Source: an uncultured bacterium
GTDB taxonomy: Bacteria > Bacteroidota > Rhodothermia > Rhodothermales > UBA10348
Assembly (NCBI GenBank): GCA_938018055.1
Contig: CALIKL010000004.1
Coordinates: 1 to 36,064, forward strand
DNA length: 36,064 nucleotides
Direction: 5' to 3'
Below the pieces are notes generated by a model. The model was not told the DNA's origin. It ran no database searches and worked only from the letters and a program-made list of their open reading frames with translations. The position numbers were made by a program, and so were the translations under genes. This document shows, in pieces, positions 23,556-33,559 of this stretch. Positions within the stretch are counted from its first letter, which is position 1; the number at the start of each line of letters is the position of its first letter.

Positions 23556-26195
23556 CTACATGCCGTGCATCAGCATAATACTGTTTACCAGCAAGCGGGT
23601 CGACCCAAGCCAGAACATGCGGTACTGTGTCTTGTCCAGCAAGAAAATCACTTTGCCGGATCCCATTTGCTGAACACCGGCGAACATATTACCGGCCAGC
23701 TTTTCCCGGTTCTCTTCCGAAGCGAATCCGGAAGCGAGGAGCTGGTCTGCATTCCGGTCGTAGTACCCCACCGTGTGGATGGAGCGGGAGGGCTTGAGCG
23801 CCTCCGTTCCAAACTTGAGCGTGTACATCTTGTCCGGCATACCTGCTGCCAACGGATGGGAATTGTCCAGGATGGCGCGAAAAGCCGAGCCTGAGACCCG
23901 GGAAACATTGGTCGAATCACGGCGATCCTCATAGCGGGTGTACACACGTTCATCGACGTCCGGTTCATCATCTTCCTCCCGCTCGACGCTGACGAGTTCG
24001 ACAGAGGTCAGTCCTGTGCGTGCTCCGGTCAGGTACGAGGCCGCGCTCTCTGATCCGATCAGTGTACCCCCCTGCCGGACCCACCGGCTGACACGGTCCG
24101 TCTGAACAGAATCCAGCATGGTGCTCACATTCCCGGGAGGGAGAATGAGAACGTCCACTTCATCCAGATCCAGGGAAGGAAAGTTGTTTCCACGTACGCG
24201 ATCGATGCCCCATTCGATGCGTTGATCGAACAGGTACCAAATCTGTCCCGCAGTCTCCGATCCAAATGGACTATCGAGCATGAGGACAACACGAGGTTTT
24301 TCAATCACACGGGCATCGGCAGATGCCAGATCCATGCCTCGATCAACGCGGCTGTCATCGTACCCATCGATCACGACGCCGGCCTCAGCCGCAATGCGCT
24401 GCATATCGTCTGCCACGCGATCCATTCGATCTCGATTGCGCCCTTTCAGGACAATGATGGAGCCGACAGGATAATCCTTGTCTCCAACGCCGAGTGTACG
24501 CCGGGCCGATCGCACATCGTAACCGGCTTCCCACATCATGCCCAGCGCTTTGGGTGCCTGACGCTGACGCCAGTCCATCACGTACCCGTACTCCGCATCA
24601 GGATTCGAAACGCCCGATTCGCGTGTCGGTGCTTCTGAAACGGGCCGCGTTGCGACCCGAAGGGCCTGCTCGGTCCACGCGGCTCCTTGCAGGTTGAACG
24701 CCAGTGGCACGGACCAGGTGGACATGTCGTACATGTCGTAGGATTCAATCTCCATTTGACGCTGCATCAGCGTATTGACCATGACGTGCCGGGCCTGATC
24801 GGTCCGGATGATCCAGGTGCCGGCATCAAACGCGTGCCGAGCGGTAGAGGCCGTCCAATAGTCCGAAGCGTCAATGGTGAAGGCTTCCTCCGCTTGCTCG
24901 ATTTCCACACCATGGCTGAGCAGAAGGTCAATCACATCTCCGGCGTACCCATGCCCCCCGTCATCCGGAATCAGGTAAGCGGTCGTTGCGCTTTCAGTAC
25001 GCTCTGGATTGAAGAACTCACGGAAATACGCCAATAGCTCCTGGCGATGCTGGACAGAAGCTTCGACAATCGCCATCGATGTCGCAAAGTGATCCCAGGT
25101 CCGTTGACGAAGCGTCAAAACATATCCGTCGTTCGTCTCCACGGCACGACCACCGCGGCTGTGTCCGCCCTGCTCAGTCAGCATCCCGATGGCACCCATG
25201 ATGCTTGGATAGGAGGAGCCGTAACCGGGGTAGAAAAATTCGAAAGATTCCCTGGTGAAGTAGTTCACCTGATTCTGCGCCAGGACTTTTCCGGTTGCAC
25301 GACCAAACATGTCGGCCCACGCATCATAATCGCGGGGAAGATTCAGATTGCGCGGGGGCTTACCGGGCATGGTGAAGTAATTGTTGTTGAAGCCCTGTTC
25401 GTGGTAATCCACATGGACCTGGGGCATCCACTCCTGAAAAACCGCAATGCGTCCCTGCGACTCTGGATGCACCAACCATACCCAGTCTCTGTTCAGGTCG
25501 AACCAGTAGTGATTCGTTCGTCCGCCGGGCCATGGTTCGGTGTGTTCCACGTCGTCGGCGCTCGTTCGGAGCTGTTTCGAGCGCATCGACTTGTACCAGT
25601 AGACGTATCGATCACGCCCATCAGGATTGAGGACCGGATCGATCAGCACAACCGACTGATCGAGCAGATCGGTCACTTCGCTGCCCTGACCCGAAGCTAG
25701 GAGGTACAGCACTTCCATCGCCGTCTCGGTGCTGGAAGGCTCATTCCCATGCACGTTGTAACTCAGCCAGGTGACAATCGGATGGCTGGCCACCAGTTCA
25801 GCAGCGCGTGCCGCATCGGTCTCTGGATCTGCCAATTCGTGGTTCGCCGCCCTGATTTCGTCAATCCGTGCGTGATTCGATGGAGAGGTCACGGTCAGGA
25901 CGTGTAGTGGCCGCCCTTCGTAGGTCCGCCCATACTCCTGGATGGTCACGCGATCTGAAGCATCAGCCACAGCGTGGATATAGCGGACTACATCCGAATG
26001 CATCGTGTAGTATTCACCCGTCTCACGACCAAGGAATGACTCGGGAGAAGGCACTGCAGGATCCCGGGGAATCTCCGGAGCATAGTCAAATGCCTCAGGG
26101 AGCAGCTGGTCCTGCGCTTGAACAGGCGACGAGACAATCACCGAGCTGGCCAACAGGCCCAGGATCAATACCAAGCGCAAAAAGAAGTGGGACAT
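23556..26195 (-). CDS. Secreted M14 zinc carboxypeptidase with C-terminal amidotransferase-like domain
   Basis: The roughly 879-residue product has a signal peptide (SHFFLRLVLILGLLASSVIV, cut after VQAQ). The M14 domain (about 55-380) carries the zinc motif HGNE (H149, E152), substrate-binding NPDGRDR (190-196), the third ligand in VDYHEQG (H265) and the general-base glutamate in GMLTEQGG. After a middle beta-rich part, residues about 640-740 (VVLMLDSPFG, VDVLILPPG, RWVRQGGTLIGSES) look like a class I glutamine-amidotransferase/ThuA-like fold without evident catalysis. It probably trims peptides outside the cytoplasm. Start is uncertain: in-frame ATGs at 26195, 26219 and 26225 and a TTG at 26237 all lack a Shine-Dalgarno sequence; 26195 gives a normal signal peptide. 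Confidence 0.92.
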   Translation of the reverse strand: MSHFFLRLVLILGLLASSVIVSSPVQAQDQLLPEAFDYAPEIPRDPAVPSPESFLGRETGEYYTMHSDVVRYIHAVADASDRVTIQEYGRTYEGRPLHVLTVTSPSNHARIDEIRAANHELADPETDAARAAELVASHPIVTWLSYNVHGNEPSSTETAMEVLYLLASGQGSEVTDLLDQSVVLIDPVLNPDGRDRYVYWYKSMRSKQLRTSADDVEHTEPWPGGRTNHYWFDLNRDWVWLVHPESQGRIAVFQEWMPQVHVDYHEQGFNNNYFTMPGKPPRNLNLPRDYDAWADMFGRATGKVLAQNQVNYFTRESFEFFYPGYGSSYPSIMGAIGMLTEQGGHSRGGRAVETNDGYVLTLRQRTWDHFATSMAIVEASVQHRQELLAYFREFFNPERTESATTAYLIPDDGGHGYAGDVIDLLLSHGVEIEQAEEAFTIDASDYWTASTARHAFDAGTWIIRTDQARHVMVNTLMQRQMEIESYDMYDMSTWSVPLAFNLQGAAWTEQALRVATRPVSEAPTRESGVSNPDAEYGYVMDWRQRQAPKALGMMWEAGYDVRSARRTLGVGDKDYPVGSIIVLKGRNRDRMDRVADDMQRIAAEAGVVIDGYDDSRVDRGMDLASADARVIEKPRVVLMLDSPFGSETAGQIWYLFDQRIEWGIDRVRGNNFPSLDLDEVDVLILPPGNVSTMLDSVQTDRVSRWVRQGGTLIGSESAASYLTGARTGLTSVELVSVEREEDDEPDVDERVYTRYEDRRDSTNVSRVSGSAFRAILDNSHPLAAGMPDKMYTLKFGTEALKPSRSIHTVGYYDRNADQLLASGFASEENREKLAGNMFAGVQQMGSGKVIFLLDKTQYRMFWLGSTRLLVNSIMLMHGM

Positions 26196-26255
26196 GGATT
26201 TCAGATAGGTAGGATGCATCTGCATGGAAGATGTCAATCTACCATCCTTATCGCA

Positions 26256-27770
26256 TCAGTGCATCTTGTGAAAAAGAACGGCGCGGGACGAAGGATGGAC
26301 GCCGACGCGCAGCAGATATAACCCTGACGCCAGCTGGTGGGTGCGAATGGACCAAGACCCTGTCGTGCCTGCTTGCCCTTCGAGCACGATACGACCCGTG
26401 ACGTCGTGTATAACCCAGCGAAGGTGGCGTACATCTCGCGTTTCACGGCTTTGAATGTTCAACACATCTCGAACGGGATTCGGCCATACCTCCAAACGAG
26501 GCGCATTGTTCGCTCCAGCGTCGCGATTCTCGTTCGCAACTCCGACAGCCAGCACGAAGCCACGCTGCTCAAATGCCAGCCTGACTTGATCCGCCACGTT
26601 GGAGCCGAACTCATCTATACCCACGGTCAGGATATGTTCAAACGCCGTTTCAAATTCGGTCGAGGCTGTATGCATTCGAACGGCTTCCAGCGCAATCGCA
26701 TCGGCGACTTCTGCTCCCACGGCAGTCCGCAAATCCCATAGCGAAGCGGCCCACATCATACCCCACACGTAGGGGTTGGTGAAGTTATTCCAGGAGGCTT
26801 TACACTTGAGGTCTCCTTCGTGGAAGCGGAGACAGAATCCGTACTTGAGGGTATCCGCCGGCTGCCCCTCGCGCCAATTCCACCCCTCGGGATTCAGATT
26901 CAGGGTGCGCAGATCCGTGTCATTCTTAGGTCCGGTACACTGTTGCCTTGGCGGGCACGTTACCACCCATTCCCCGACCCGCGGATCGTCGGTCCACGTA
27001 GCCATGAAGTAATCGGCATAGGCTTCGTGCAGGGCCCGCGTCTGTTCCGCTGCCCCGTTTCCGATTTCGAAACCAAGCGAGGCCATCATCAGATGATTGT
27101 ACTCGTGATAGATCAAATCATCCGACAGGGCGCTGTTTTTCATGAAGATGCTGCCTACGCCGAGCTTCAGGGACCGGGTTGGCCAGTGCGCGAATCCACC
27201 GTCTCCTACGACATGTACCCGCGCCTCGGCCACAAAAGTCGGTGCAACACCCAATTCTGCGACCCAGAAGTCCCGTACATAGGAGTCGACGTGGTGATAG
27301 ACATTGACTGCATCGAAGCGCGCACATCGTGACACATCGGTCATGCAGTCAATCACATTTGTCGTGTCCGCTTGAAAGCGAAAGTCTCCATTGGCCTCGA
27401 AAGTGAGCAAACCGGCCCCATCCAATCGGTCCGACCCTGCCCGAACATATTCGCCGTCCAGATGCAGTCCATCTCCGACCAAACCAGACAAGGTGACTTC
27501 GACAGGGTCTCCGCCAAAGGGGTCCGTCGAAAACGCGAGGGCTGGCGCCGATCGACGCATACCAGCTATCGGAGGGACAATGGAAGGCCAGCGTTCCGTA
27601 GTCGGCGCCATCCGGAATGCAGGTGCATCCAGCGCAGATAGGTGATCCATGACTTCCAGAGGACACCACCCGTCGACGGCAGGTGTATCCAGTGCTGGCG
27701 ACACCGCAGTCTGCGCTGCCACCGTTCCCGTCATCAAAAGCGTGACTATGATCAGGACGAAGCGGTTCAC
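26256..27770 (-). CDS. Secreted gluzincin metallopeptidase with T9SS sorting domain
   Basis: The 504-residue product has a signal peptide (NRFVLIIVTLLMTGTVAAQ), an N-terminal beta domain, and a fungalysin/thermolysin-like catalytic centre: HEYNH (222-226) and the third zinc ligand E249 in LHEAYADYF. Residues about 425-504 form a type A T9SS C-terminal domain (LEVWPNPVRDVLNIQ, VIHDVTGRIVLEG, LASGLYLLRV), so the enzyme should cross the outer membrane and be attached or released at the surface. The T9SS machinery is not in this window. The start is GTG. Six cysteines in the mature part could form disulfides. It lies upstream of the M14 peptidase and downstream of the asparaginase-like gene, all co-directional. 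Confidence 0.9.
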   Translation of the reverse strand: MNRFVLIIVTLLMTGTVAAQTAVSPALDTPAVDGWCPLEVMDHLSALDAPAFRMAPTTERWPSIVPPIAGMRRSAPALAFSTDPFGGDPVEVTLSGLVGDGLHLDGEYVRAGSDRLDGAGLLTFEANGDFRFQADTTNVIDCMTDVSRCARFDAVNVYHHVDSYVRDFWVAELGVAPTFVAEARVHVVGDGGFAHWPTRSLKLGVGSIFMKNSALSDDLIYHEYNHLMMASLGFEIGNGAAEQTRALHEAYADYFMATWTDDPRVGEWVVTCPPRQQCTGPKNDTDLRTLNLNPEGWNWREGQPADTLKYGFCLRFHEGDLKCKASWNNFTNPYVWGMMWAASLWDLRTAVGAEVADAIALEAVRMHTASTEFETAFEHILTVGIDEFGSNVADQVRLAFEQRGFVLAVGVANENRDAGANNAPRLEVWPNPVRDVLNIQSRETRDVRHLRWVIHDVTGRIVLEGQAGTTGSWSIRTHQLASGLYLLRVGVHPSSRAVLFHKMH

Positions 27771-27805
27771 GCTTTACCCAGTTTATGACCTTTGCGAAAA
27801 CCGGA

Positions 27806-28294
27806 TCAGATCGACTCGAATCGATTCTCTTCCCGGTTTTTTCGGACACTTTCAGGATCGAATATTCGACCGTTCATCGCAAGGTATACGCCCGGGCCCA
27901 AGGACTGTGCCGCTCCGACAGCTACACCGATGTTGAATTCAGCGTCTGTCTCCCGAAAACGGGCCGGAGTCAACGAGCCGACCAGCACGACGGTTTTCAC
28001 GTCGCCAATCCGCTCCTTCAAGGCTCTGGCCGTGTCTACCATCGTATCCGTTCCATGGGTCACGATCACCCGGTCTGCGTCGCAGTTGGCAACCGATTCT
28101 ACGATGTTCGCTCGATCCTCATCCGTGATTTCCAGGCTGTCCTTATAGAACAACTCGGTCACGTCAAATGGCAACGTCACGCCAACCCGTTCGAGGATTC
28201 CCTTGATCTGCGGTTCTCCCACCTTGTAATCGCTCTTGGCGTCGAAGTAGACCTTATCGATGGTCCCTCCGGTTGTCAAAATGGCGAGCTTCAT
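27806..28294 (-). CDS. Stand-alone asparaginase N-domain protein
   Basis: The 162-residue product matches only the N-terminal domain of type I/II L-asparaginases (normally about 330 residues). The nucleophile segment LTTGGTID (6-13, T11) and the second catalytic motif VTHGTDTM (78-85, T82-D83) are intact, followed by VVLVGSLTPAR. The C-terminal dimer-completing domain is absent and the frame ends cleanly, so this is a short family member rather than a truncation; comparable short asparaginase-domain proteins exist. Activity on asparagine is unproven. It lies 44 bases after hutI and 35 bases before the secreted peptidase, within the amino-acid catabolism run. Confidence 0.85.
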   Translation of the reverse strand: MKLAILTTGGTIDKVYFDAKSDYKVGEPQIKGILERVGVTLPFDVTELFYKDSLEITDEDRANIVESVANCDADRVIVTHGTDTMVDTARALKERIGDVKTVVLVGSLTPARFRETDAEFNIGVAVGAAQSLGPGVYLAMNGRIFDPESVRKNREENRFESI

Positions 28295-28338
28295 GGGTGG
28301 TGGTGACGTTGAGTGATGCCGGAAAAGACCAAAGCGGT

Positions 28339-29571
28339 CTAGTTGACTGGTTGACCATCAATCCAGGTCCGAACGCAGACGTTGGGCCGGAAATGATACA
28401 GCCACTCATCCACATTGTCCGCAGAAAGTTCAGCAAAGTCCGCACGCTTCCCCGGTTCAATGGAGCCAACCTGGTCTTCCATTCCGACGGCACGGGCTGC
28501 AATGCGCGTAGCTCCCTTCAAGGCCTCTGACGGCGTCAGACGACTCATGGTGCAGGCCAGCATCAAGGCCAGGGGCAGGTCGTACGACGGTGCAGAGCCT
28601 GGATTGAAATCGGTAGCCACCGCAATCGATACCCCATCTTCGACAAATGCACGACCATCCATGGGAGGCTGATTCAGGTACAATGACGCAAACGGAAGGC
28701 ACACCCCAACGGTCCCTGCCGCGGCCATGGCCTGCCTCCCTTCGGGCCTTGTGAATTCGAGGTGGTCGGCGCTGACCGCTCCCACCGCTGCGGCGAGCCG
28801 ACCTCCGTCCCCATCCTGGAGTTGGTCCACATGCAACTTGGGCTCCAGGCCGTGCCGCCGACCAGCATCGAGAATCTGATGGGCGTCTTCAATGGTGAAC
28901 GCACCTTCCTCGACAAAAATATCATTGAAGCGGGCCAATCCTTGTGCCGAAACCGCTGGAATAAGCTCGTTCACGATCATTTGAATGTAACTTTCTTTGT
29001 TACATTCTGGTGGTACCACATGCGCAGCCAGCAACGTGGATACCAGACGCGAACGGGTTTTTGGACGGATGGCCTCCACCACGTTCAACAGCTTCAATTC
29101 GTCATCGAACGAGAGTCCATAACCTGTTTTGGCCTCTACGGTCGTCACGCCAAGTGCTTGCATCTCGGTCAGGCAATCCAGTGCGTGAGACTGCAGATTC
29201 AACGCCTCTGCTTCTCGCGTCTGTCGCATCGTCTTGCGGATGCCTCCGCCCGAAGCAGCAATATCGAGGTAGGACTCTCCTGCCAGCCTGCGACGGAATT
29301 CGTCGGACCGCCATCCTCCAAATACCAGATGGGTGTGACAGTCCACCAGACCAGGAATAACCATGCGGCCCCCGGCCGAATGGGTGGGCCGTTCTCTCAT
29401 GGCTTTGGGAAGGTCCAGTTGCGGACCCGCCCATTCGATGACCCCATCCCGCCAGGCCACAGCCGCATGCTCAATGGCACCGATCCCGTCTTGACCACCC
29501 TCCGAGGGACAGGTGGCCAGCCACCCGATGTCAGTGAGCAGACCAGTTGATGTAGCCAGGGTATCAGTCAA
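28339..29571 (-). CDS. hutI: Imidazolonepropionase
   Basis: HutI hydrolyses imidazolone-5-propionate to N-formimino-L-glutamate, step three of histidine breakdown. The 410-residue amidohydrolase shows the metal motif VDCHTHLVFGG, LKLLNVVEAIRP, the HVDQLQDGDGGRLA region, SADHLEF, and the metal aspartate in VATDFNPGSAPS. The start needs care: the longest frame begins with TTG at 29592, but AAAGGAGG (29580-29587) points to the TTG at 29571 with an 8-base spacer. An ATG (29579) touching the Shine-Dalgarno sequence is out of frame and stops after three codons. The gene overlaps the hutH end by 8 bases, so coupling is likely. Confidence 0.95.
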   Translation of the reverse strand: MTDTLATSTGLLTDIGWLATCPSEGGQDGIGAIEHAAVAWRDGVIEWAGPQLDLPKAMRERPTHSAGGRMVIPGLVDCHTHLVFGGWRSDEFRRRLAGESYLDIAASGGGIRKTMRQTREAEALNLQSHALDCLTEMQALGVTTVEAKTGYGLSFDDELKLLNVVEAIRPKTRSRLVSTLLAAHVVPPECNKESYIQMIVNELIPAVSAQGLARFNDIFVEEGAFTIEDAHQILDAGRRHGLEPKLHVDQLQDGDGGRLAAAVGAVSADHLEFTRPEGRQAMAAAGTVGVCLPFASLYLNQPPMDGRAFVEDGVSIAVATDFNPGSAPSYDLPLALMLACTMSRLTPSEALKGATRIAARAVGMEDQVGSIEPGKRADFAELSADNVDEWLYHFRPNVCVRTWIDGQPVN

Positions 29572-31087
29572 GCGGGCATCCTCCTTTCTCAACGGCCACC
29601 TGAAGGGCAGACGAGCGAATCAATTCTCCACTCGGAGCCAGATCATCCTGAAAAAGATAGTCGCCCTCGCGGTGCGGGACGCGTTCGCGGATAAGACGAT
29701 GGGCCAACTCGACGCCACGACCCGGACGAAGAGGTAAGCGGTAGTCCAGGGCCTGAGCAGCCGTAAGCGCCTCAATCGCAAACACGTGCTGCACATTCTC
29801 CATGACCTGAAGCAATTTGACGGCACTGATGCTGCCCATCGACACGTGATCCTCCTGTCCCAGCGATGTAGGAATGGAATCGACCGAGGCGGGATGGCAA
29901 AGAACCTTGTTTTCACTGACCAAAGCCGCGGCCGTGTACTGGGGGATCATGAATCCGGAGTTCAGCCCAGTCTCCTGCATGAGGAGTCGCGGAAGTCCAT
30001 CATGTCCTTCCAGCAGCAGGTAGATGCGACGCTCTGAAATGGACGCCAGCTCGGCCAACGCAATGGCGGCGAAGTCGAGGGCCAAAGCCAGCGGTTGGCC
30101 ATGGAAGTTGCCTCCACTGATCACTTCTCCGTCCGGAAAAACAAGCGGATTGTCCGTGACGGCATTCATTTCCGTCTCCAAGACGCCTACCGCATAGGAT
30201 AGCGCATCCCGACTGGCACCGTGCACCTGAGGCACGCAGCGCAGGCAATACGGATCCTGAACTTTCCCGCAGTCGCGATGTGACTCCAGGATTTCACTCT
30301 TGTCCAGCAATCGTCGGACATTCAAGGCCACGTCTTGCTGCCCGGGATGCGGCCGGATCGCGTGAACCCGCTCATCGAATGGATGGGCACTGCCTTGCAG
30401 GGCCTCAAGGCTCATCGCGGCGAGAATATCGGCCGTGCGGACCAGTTTCGTCGCCCGGTGCAGGACCCAGGCGCCGTAGGCTGCCATGAACTGGGTGCCA
30501 TTGATCAGACTCAATCCGTCCTTCGCGGCCAGCTCGACAGGTGCCAGATCGTGTTCGGCGAGTACCTCTGCCGCGGGTCGGTGGGAGCCATCGGCCCCCC
30601 AGAAGTGCCCGAGTCCGATCAACGGCAACGCCATATGTGCGAGCGGGGCAAGATCGCCTGAGGCTCCCACCGACCCGCGCGAGGGAATAACCGGCAGCAA
30701 ATCCCTTTTGGAGAACTCCAACAACCGGGCAAAAGTGGCTTCAGAAACACCGGAATAGCCCAATCCCAACGAATGGACCTTGAGCGCCAGCATGATGCGC
30801 GTGATCTCCGGAATTACCGGATCTCCGACACCCACCGCGTGCGAAACCAGAAGATTCCGCTGCAAATCAGAAAGGCGATCGTCTTCAACGCGCTGATTGG
30901 CCAGCTTTCCGAACCCGGTATTCACTCCGTAGGTGGCCGAGCCGGTAGCAATACGCGCATCCAGCGTTGCGCGGGATGACGTCACACGGCTTCGGTCCTG
31001 ATCCAGCTCCTCGATGGCACTGGAGCAATCCGCTGTAAGATTCGATATCGTGATGCGATGACTCATGACAGGTACGACTCCATTCAT
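29564..31087 (-). CDS. hutH: Histidine ammonia-lyase
   Basis: HutH removes ammonia from histidine to give urocanate. The 507-residue product carries the self-forming MIO cofactor triad A142-S143-G144 in [16 protein letters not shown] and the catalytic tyrosine in YGVNTGFG (53-60). [13 protein letters not shown] and the [18 protein letters not shown] region (about 318-335) are also conserved. The ATG overlaps the hutU stop as ATGA, which favours it over the in-frame ATG seven codons later. The 3' end overlaps hutI by 8 bases. Order hutU-hutH-hutI with overlaps at both junctions marks one operon. Confidence 0.97.
   Translation of the reverse strand: MNGVVPVMSHRITISNLTADCSSAIEELDQDRSRVTSSRATLDARIATGSATYGVNTGFGKLANQRVEDDRLSDLQRNLLVSHAVGVGDPVIPEITRIMLALKVHSLGLGYSGVSEATFARLLEFSKRDLLPVIPSRGSVGASGDLAPLAHMALPLIGLGHFWGADGSHRPAAEVLAEHDLAPVELAAKDGLSLINGTQFMAAYGAWVLHRATKLVRTADILAAMSLEALQGSAHPFDERVHAIRPHPGQQDVALNVRRLLDKSEILESHRDCGKVQDPYCLRCVPQVHGASRDALSYAVGVLETEMNAVTDNPLVFPDGEVISGGNFHGQPLALALDFAAIALAELASISERRIYLLLEGHDGLPRLLMQETGLNSGFMIPQYTAAALVSENKVLCHPASVDSIPTSLGQEDHVSMGSISAVKLLQVMENVQHVFAIEALTAAQALDYRLPLRPGRGVELAHRLIRERVPHREGDYLFQDDLAPSGELIRSSALQVAVEKGGCPLD
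29580..29587 (-). promoter_or_regulatory. Shine-Dalgarno site deciding the hutI TTG start
   Basis: AAAGGAGG inside the 3' end of hutH, 8 bases before TTG at 29571. The ATG directly abutting it opens the out-of-frame mini-ORF ATG-CCC-GCT-TGA, whose TGA overlaps the TTG start. Confidence 0.75.
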
Positions 31088-32763
31088 CCGTTAATCATCG
31101 GCAGATCCACGCCGCGCTCGTTCGCAGCCTCTACAGCATCTGGGTAACCTGCGTCGGCGTGCCGCATCACTCCCGTTCCGGGATCGGCCGTGAGGACCCG
31201 TTCCAATCGACGATCCGCCATATCCGTCCCGTCAGCCACGCTTACCATTCCGGAATGGATGGAGTATCCGATACCCACGCCTCCACCGTGATGCAGCGAA
31301 ACCCAGCTTGCACCGCACGCGGTGTTCAGTAGCGCATTCAGCAGAGGCCAGTCGGCAATGGCATCCGAGCCATCCATCATGCCTTCGGTTTCCCTGTTGG
31401 GCGAGGCCACGGATCCAGAATCGAGGTGATCCCGGCCAATGACCAGCGGGGCAGAGACTTTACCGTTTTTGACCAGCCAATTGAACTTCAGGCCCATCTC
31501 GGCGCGCTCGCCGTATTCGAGCCAGCAAATTCGGGCAGGAAGGCCCTGGAAATGAACCTGTTCGCGGGCTTTCCGAATCCAACGAGCCAACGCATCCTTC
31601 TGGGGAAACGTCTCAAGGACGGCGTCATCCGTGACAGCAATATCACGGGGATCACCACTCAGTGCCGCCCAACGGAACGGACCCGAGCCACGACAGAAGA
31701 GGGGACGAATGAACTCAGGCACGAACCCGGGAATATCGAACGCCTGGGTCATCCCACGATGGTCAGCCACCTGGCCGCGCAAATTATTACCATAATCAAA
31801 CGTGATGGCGCCTGCTTCCTTGCAGTCCAGCATGGCCTGGATGTGAACCTGCATCGCATCAAGCACAGCCTCTTTATACCCTGCAGGGTCGGATTCGCGG
31901 AAAACTGCGGCTGATTCGACCGTGTGCCCAACAGGCAGGTAACCCAATTCCAGGTCGTGTGCCGACGTCTGATCAGTCAACACGTCCGGCGTGATGCCAC
32001 GACGAACCATCTCTGGAAGTACGTCGGCAATGTTGCCAAGCAAGCCGATGGACAGCGCTTCCTTGCGCTCTCGAGCCGCCATCAATTTGTCGAGTGCTTC
32101 ATCCAGACTGTCGCTGCGTTCGTCGCAGTACCCGGTCTCGACACGTCGATCGATTCGAGTCGGGTCAATTTCGACGCACAGACAAGCCGCCCCATTCATG
32201 GTAGCCGCCAGCGGTTGAGCACCTCCCATTCCTCCAAGGCCAGCCGTCACCACCAGGCGTCCTTCCATGGTTTCCCCAAAGTGCTGGTTGGCACACTCCG
32301 CGAACGTCTCATAGGTCCCCTGCAAGATGCCTTGCGTCCCAATGTAGATCCACGAGCCCGCCGTCATCTGGCCATACATCGTCAGCCCCATGGCATCGAG
32401 GCGACGAAACTCGTCCCACGTTCCCCATCGAGGTACCAGGTGGGCATTCGCGATCAGAACCCGCGGAGCCTCTTCGTGGGTACGGAAAACGCCTACCGGT
32501 TTGCCAGACTGGACCAGCAATGTTTCGTCATTTTCCAGGCGTTGCAATGTGGCAATGATGCGGTGATACGCCTCCCAATTACGCGCGGCTTTCCCACCGC
32601 CTCCGTAGACAATGAGCTCCTCCGGATGCTCAGCAACGGCCGGATCCAGGTTGTTCATCAGCATGCGCATGGCGGCTTCTTGGTGCCAGCCTTTGCAGTG
32701 CAATTTCGTTCCGTGGGGCGCGTGTATGGCGTTCTTCTGAGCCTGCATGGTGGGTCGGTTCAT
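31084..32763 (-). CDS. hutU: Urocanate hydratase
   Basis: HutU adds water to urocanate to form imidazolone propionate, using tightly bound NAD+ as an electrophile. The 559-residue length is normal. The NAD-binding glycine motif is [10 protein letters not shown] (about 175-184); the [15 protein letters not shown] and [22 protein letters not shown] segments are typical; the active-site cysteine region reads [18 protein letters not shown]. The C terminus keeps [17 protein letters not shown]. It is first in the hut operon. The 117-base gap upstream contains GGAACCGCTTCCGGAA, two overlapping partial palindromes that could be an operator, but no HutC-type regulator gene is present in the window. 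Confidence 0.97.
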   Translation of the reverse strand: MNRPTMQAQKNAIHAPHGTKLHCKGWHQEAAMRMLMNNLDPAVAEHPEELIVYGGGGKAARNWEAYHRIIATLQRLENDETLLVQSGKPVGVFRTHEEAPRVLIANAHLVPRWGTWDEFRRLDAMGLTMYGQMTAGSWIYIGTQGILQGTYETFAECANQHFGETMEGRLVVTAGLGGMGGAQPLAATMNGAACLCVEIDPTRIDRRVETGYCDERSDSLDEALDKLMAARERKEALSIGLLGNIADVLPEMVRRGITPDVLTDQTSAHDLELGYLPVGHTVESAAVFRESDPAGYKEAVLDAMQVHIQAMLDCKEAGAITFDYGNNLRGQVADHRGMTQAFDIPGFVPEFIRPLFCRGSGPFRWAALSGDPRDIAVTDDAVLETFPQKDALARWIRKAREQVHFQGLPARICWLEYGERAEMGLKFNWLVKNGKVSAPLVIGRDHLDSGSVASPNRETEGMMDGSDAIADWPLLNALLNTACGASWVSLHHGGGVGIGYSIHSGMVSVADGTDMADRRLERVLTADPGTGVMRHADAGYPDAVEAANERGVDLPMING

Positions 32764-32880
32764 TTCGTTCGGTGAGCGGAATATACCTTCTTCCCCGGTC
32801 TGGAACCGCTTCCGGAAACATGCCTCGTGGCTTATCGCACATGCTTCACACGATCCATTCGCAGGGTCGCAACCAAAACA

Positions 32881-33525
32881 CTAATCGAATTGACGACGGA
32901 AAGCGTCAAAGGCAGATTCCAGGGCCTCGAGGCGTGCCTGAAGATCCTCCATTTCCTGCCTCAGGTCACTCTTGGGGATCGACGAGGGAGCCTCCAATGA
33001 CTCCAAGGCTTCGAGGTCAACCTCACCACACAACAAATGAATCATACGGGCTTCCTTCTTTCCCGCCTGAACCGGCAACTGCAGCAGCAGGGACGGCTCG
33101 TTATCCCTCAGGGTCCTGAGCGTTTGTGCGGTGTCCTCGAGGTCGTCAAATTCAGCAAGCCGCGTCGTGCGCCCCTTGATCTCCCCGATCGTCTGTGGCC
33201 CGCGAAGCAACAGACAGGCCAGCGCCGCAAGCTGCTTCTGATTCAATCCCCAATGTTCAGAAACCGCATGCCGAAATTTTATTGATCGGCTTCCTGCCAC
33301 CGAGGCATGACCTGCCAGTCGCTGATGGTAGAGCTCATCCAGTGCATCCTGGACTTCCGAATCCTGCAGCGCCATGACCGGATCGCGATTGGACTTCTGA
33401 TTGCACCCGTTCGTCAACGCGTTGAGCGTCATGGGATAATACTCCGGTGTGCTGAGCTCCTTTTCAATCAAGACGCCCAGGACACGGGCAGCAGTGGCGG
33501 AGAGAGGTTTGATCAGAGGTTCCAT
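32881..33525 (-). CDS. YceH/DUF480 family tandem winged-helix protein
   Basis: The 214-residue product matches the DUF480/YceH family: LSATAARVLGVLIEKELSTPEYYPMTLNALTNGCNQKSNRDPV (split over residues 8-50) is the family hallmark, followed by a second winged-helix unit (LNQKQLAALACLLLRGPQTIGEIKGRT, about 93-119) and a C-terminal coiled coil (LRQEMEDLQARLEALESAFDAF). Two winged helices suggest DNA binding, but the role is not established; in E. coli YceH is uncharacterised. It lies between hutU and pepE on the same strand, 34 bases from the latter. A role as regulator of the neighbouring hut genes is conceivable only by position. Confidence 0.92.
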   Translation of the reverse strand: MEPLIKPLSATAARVLGVLIEKELSTPEYYPMTLNALTNGCNQKSNRDPVMALQDSEVQDALDELYHQRLAGHASVAGSRSIKFRHAVSEHWGLNQKQLAALACLLLRGPQTIGEIKGRTTRLAEFDDLEDTAQTLRTLRDNEPSLLLQLPVQAGKKEARMIHLLCGEVDLEALESLEAPSSIPKSDLRQEMEDLQARLEALESAFDAFRRQFD

Positions 33526-33559
33526 GGCACCAGAAAGGCTTGACCCGATTCAAGGCGGG

